The notes beneath the pieces are model-generated. The model saw only the letters and a list, made by a program, of their open reading frames with translations. It had not been told where the DNA came from and did no database searches. A stretch of DNA of 64,000 bases. Source: Castor canadensis. Taxonomy: Eukaryota > Chordata > Mammalia > Rodentia > Castoridae. The stretch is from the NCBI RefSeq assembly GCF_047511655.1, contig NC_133389.1, positions 29,859,501 to 29,923,500 of the forward strand, read 5' to 3'. This document shows positions 60,799-64,000 of this stretch, piece after piece (the first letter of the stretch is position 1; each line of letters starts with the position of its first letter). A program made the position numbers and the translations under genes.

Positions 60799-63126
60799 GT
60801 CAATAATACTGACAAATGTTTAGGGAGTTATAGGAATCAAGCTATTTCATTCCTGAAAGACTTGTATATTTGGGTTGACCCTGAACCCAAGTAGGAGCCT
60901 TCCAGAATTTCTTTACATATTCAGGACTGAGACTCTGGCCCTCACATGGGGGATGAATTCTTCCCTGTCTGGCACCCAAGGATTTCTACCTCGGTCTCCT
61001 GGAACAACTCTGTATAGTCTTTTGGTGACCTATTTCTTCTTCCTGGAGGTCCCTTTGGAAACCTTTCTGCATCCTGGCCCTTCCCTGTTCCCTAAGGTTG
61101 TTGTCTGAAGTATGTATATCTAGTAAACAGCCGCTGTTGGGGTTGATTCTACCCTTCCCTCAATCTCGGTGATTTTGCCATGGTTTTAAGTTGGACTCTA
61201 GGTCCAATTTCTTTGGTAGCCACTGGCTTCTGGGTGGGTGGCATTATCTTAAGAGCCTGCCTGCCTATTGTCATGTCATGAGGTTCTCTTTGCAAAATAC
61301 TCCCTCTTCCCATTTCCTAGCCTGTCCTGTGCTGTGCCCCTTACCAGGAAGACAGGGCAGACGTGAACATCTCAGGAATACCATGTCAGGCACTTTCACA
61401 TATTATCTCAAGCCTATGTGTCAGGCTTGAGGGGTGCATCTGGCACCAAACCTTTTTCCAAGCAGAAATAGTATGTATGTTATACACACTAGAAGGTCAG
61501 ACCCTTTTGTTTGACATTGCCAGACTTGCCCTCCTCTCTAGGGGAATAACAGTTTTTCAGAAGCAAAATGCCTTAGACAAGCAGTGTCCAGGCACACATG
61601 ATTCCATTATGAGGAGTGGAGAGTCATTTCCTCATGTTTTTAAGTGTCTTTGAGTAGCCTGGTCCTTTCCTGGAGAATTTTGTTAATTTTGCAAGGCTTC
61701 TGAAACTTCCCCTCTTAACAAGTTACATGGACCAAATAGTTATAGTTAGAACATGCTCTGAATTCTGTTAAGCAATAAAGTACTTTGTGCTTGATTCCCT
61801 CTGTCCTCCAAGTTCCCACTACAGCAGGAAAATACCCTCAGAACTTTGAGAAGTCCAAAGTTTATTAATGAATTTGTAATTTTATGTGTCACAATGAATT
61901 CTGGGGTTGCACCACTTCTGTATTTAGAATTTTTTTAAACACTAGGAAAAAAATGTTCCAATGCTAACTTCTCATTTTTTAATGGTGAAACTACATGCTT
62001 TTGGTCTTCCACTTCTTGGAAATTAAGCCATTTTAACTTATCAAAGAAAGCCATCAGTTGGTTTCTTTTAAAAAACTAGGGCAGGGAAGTGTGGGTAGAA
62101 TGGCTGGCCAGACATTTATGGCTGTTCCCAAATACAACTAATGTTTTCTGAGGGCAGACACTAAGATGGACATGGTTATTTGACTCCCACTAAGCATAGA
62201 GCATGGTCAGACAGACTGATGTGACTCAGAATCAGGTTAAAGCATGAGGAGCCTTCTGTGGTGGTAGCAGAAAGGAAGGTGTCATCTGAACACACAGGGG
62301 GACACATAACCTCATCTATGGAGCTAGGGAAAGCCTCCTAAAGGAAATAATATTGCCAATAAACCCAGCAGTGAAAGACCTGTAGGTGAGGTAGTGAGAG
62401 GGGAGGCTCTCACCCCAGAGGGGTCCTGGGGTCTCATTCTCAGGAGTCTTGACATTTAAGGATGCTGAGGTTTTTCCCCAGCCCAGAAATATCCCTAGCA
62501 TGCCAAAGACCACACATATCAGTCACTCTATCCTCTGGTGCTCACAGTTTTAGGAGGGTCATAGGAGGATTTTGTGCTGCCTGTGTAGACAGTCATCTCC
62601 AAAGCCAGGCGCCAACGTGTTACCTAGAGGGATGTGCCTAGTTTTCAGAACACAGTGTGAACATAGGCAGACAGGAAAATGGGCCACAAATACCTATTTC
62701 AGCGATTTGCCTGCAGGTTGTTTGGGTTATTCACAAATCTCTCCTTTCTTTCCCCTTTCCCCTTGGCTTCTCCCATCCTATAGCGAGATGATTGTGTTTT
62801 TGCATTCCTTTGTGTTACCAATACAGAATTGGAAATTTCCACTGGATTTGGTCTGAGCAGAAAAAGTCTGAGTCCTGGAAGAGACTCTTCCTCAAAAAGA
62901 CCTGAAAGAGAACCTTTAACTCACTGGGGTCACCATGAGTAGGTCACCCTGTTCGTGATCACGGACACGAGGAGACACAGATCAAGGTGGTGTAGCAGAC
63001 AGAGGCTGACCTGATGCCTGAAGACCTACCACTAACTTCCTGAGTGACCTTGAGCAAAGCTACCCAGGTGTCACCCTTATTGGGTTAGAGTAGGGTGGCT
63101 GATTTCTAGGTTCCTGCCAACTTATT
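60799..63126. other. PSTPIP2 intron 5, long repeat-poor stretch
   Basis: 2.3 kb with no recent SINE. It contains an AATAAA at 61774-61779 followed by a GT-rich run. No match to the expected PSTPIP2 exon 6. A possible MIR core lies at 63030-63060. Confidence 0.4.
61774..61779 (+). terminator. Candidate intronic poly(A) signal
   Basis: AATAAA with GTACTTTGTGCTTG just downstream. It would end a transcript that retained PSTPIP2 intron 5. Motif only. Confidence 0.25.
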
Positions 63127-63215
63127 ATTATTTTTTTTGGTGCTAGGGTTTGAACTCAGGGCCTCATGCTTGTGAGGCAGGCGCTCTACCACTTGAGCCA
63201 TGCCCCTAACTTCCT
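63127..63215 (-). mobile_element. dID SINE
   Basis: T8-GGTGCTAGGGTTTGAACTCA to TTGAGCCATGCCCC. Confidence 0.88.
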
Positions 63216-64000
63216 GCCAAGTGTTGAATGCCAGGAATCTCTGCAGACAGATAGGAAATGAAAAGGTTTGGCTAATGATGGAAATTTCAACACCCTAGAG
63301 GTGCTTGAAGCAGATGCTGTGTGGAACTTGGAGATAGTGAGACCTATCTTGGGCCACCAACTATAAAATAGAAGCAGCTCCAACTAGAAGAGAAACAAAG
63401 TCTATACTTGGACTAAAAGGACTGTGCCATAGACTAGTATTGCTAACTGATCTGCTTCCGTGGCCTGGGAGAATCAGGAACCATTACCAAATAAATAAAT
63501 CCAGCTCTTCCCTGTGGCACCAGGACATAATTACTCATGTCAATCATAACTCCCTGCCTGCCATGACAAGGATCTGCCATGTGAGGCTCCAGTTGAAGAT
63601 CTGACTGTTCTCTGTGTCTCTACCATCTTCCCCATTAGCAGGAGAATAGCCACCCCCTGGTAATTCTCTTTCACCTGGGTTGGAAGATGACTGCTGAGCT
63701 CTTGAAGGCCCCATTGGGGCTCCCTCAAGGGAATTTTATGTATTCCACAAAGTTTGTGTTTGAAGTGAGACTACCTCAAGTATTTCATCCAAATATCTTG
63801 AATATTCATCCACGTTTGTGTTTTATGATAATGGACAAAAACTTGCAATGTAATTTTTTATCATTTTTTAAAACAAAATCAGTGTCACTGCTCATTTTAT
63901 ATTATTGCATCTCTCAATTTTTTACACTATTTGGTTTTATAGAGTGATTGTAAGGATGATGGTCATTTAGGGTAATGAGTAGGAACAAGGGCAGTGGAGT
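63216..64000. other. PSTPIP2 intron 5 to window end
   Basis: Nothing recognised; open frame 63687-63947 lacks coding texture. The gene continues past 64000. Confidence 0.35.

Overview
This is mammalian nuclear DNA. It shows GT-AG introns, CpG-island promoters and dense interspersed repeats. The repeats point to a rodent. The commonest element is a dimeric SINE made of a 7SL/B1-like left unit joined to a tRNA-Ala/ID-like right unit (B1-dID type), with many free ID-like and B1 monomers. The copies look most like a castorimorph rodent such as beaver, but the species is an inference. The gene order matches human 18q21.1 and its rodent counterpart.

Layout. Positions 1-900: upstream flank with one SINE; no coding exon of the expected neighbour HAUS1 is visible. 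Positions 900-8850: complete ATP5F1A (mitochondrial ATP synthase F1 alpha), + strand, 12 coding exons that join without a frame break into 553 codons plus stop, followed by AATAAA at 8829. Positions 8850-15800: intergenic, mostly SINEs and old LTR/L1 pieces, with a consensus CTCF motif at 15081. Positions 15800-16560: GC-rich promoter of PSTPIP2. Positions 16371-64000: 5' part of PSTPIP2, + strand. Coding exons 1-5 (residues 1-118, the N-terminal part of the F-BAR domain) are present; the rest lies beyond the window. Intron 1 is 33.2 kb and holds most of the window's repeats.

Repeat terms used below. 'dID' is the ID-like tRNA-derived unit. 'B1-dID' is the dimer, about 190-220 bp. A '+' copy ends in an A-run on the top strand; a '-' copy starts with a T-run. 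Older layers are antisense ancient L1 (L1M-type) tracts at 29.6-31.0, 32.3-34.3 and 42.4-45.0 kb, two MLT1-type LTRs, two other LTR-like fragments and several MIRs. Younger L1 3' ends lie near 12.3, 29.4, 40, 50 and 51 kb. Nesting order can be read directly in several places from perfect target-site duplications.

The two genes are unrelated in function: ATP5F1A is housekeeping oxidative phosphorylation, and PSTPIP2 is a membrane-bending actin regulator of myeloid cells. They are tandem neighbours, not an operon. I found no undescribed gene system. The best leads are a cluster of three identical TGAAGGTCAG boxes in ATP5F1A intron 1, a SINE subfamily sharing an internal deletion, a two-SINE insertion bracketed by one 13-bp duplication, and an open read-through frame from PSTPIP2 exon 5 into a TTCC microsatellite.
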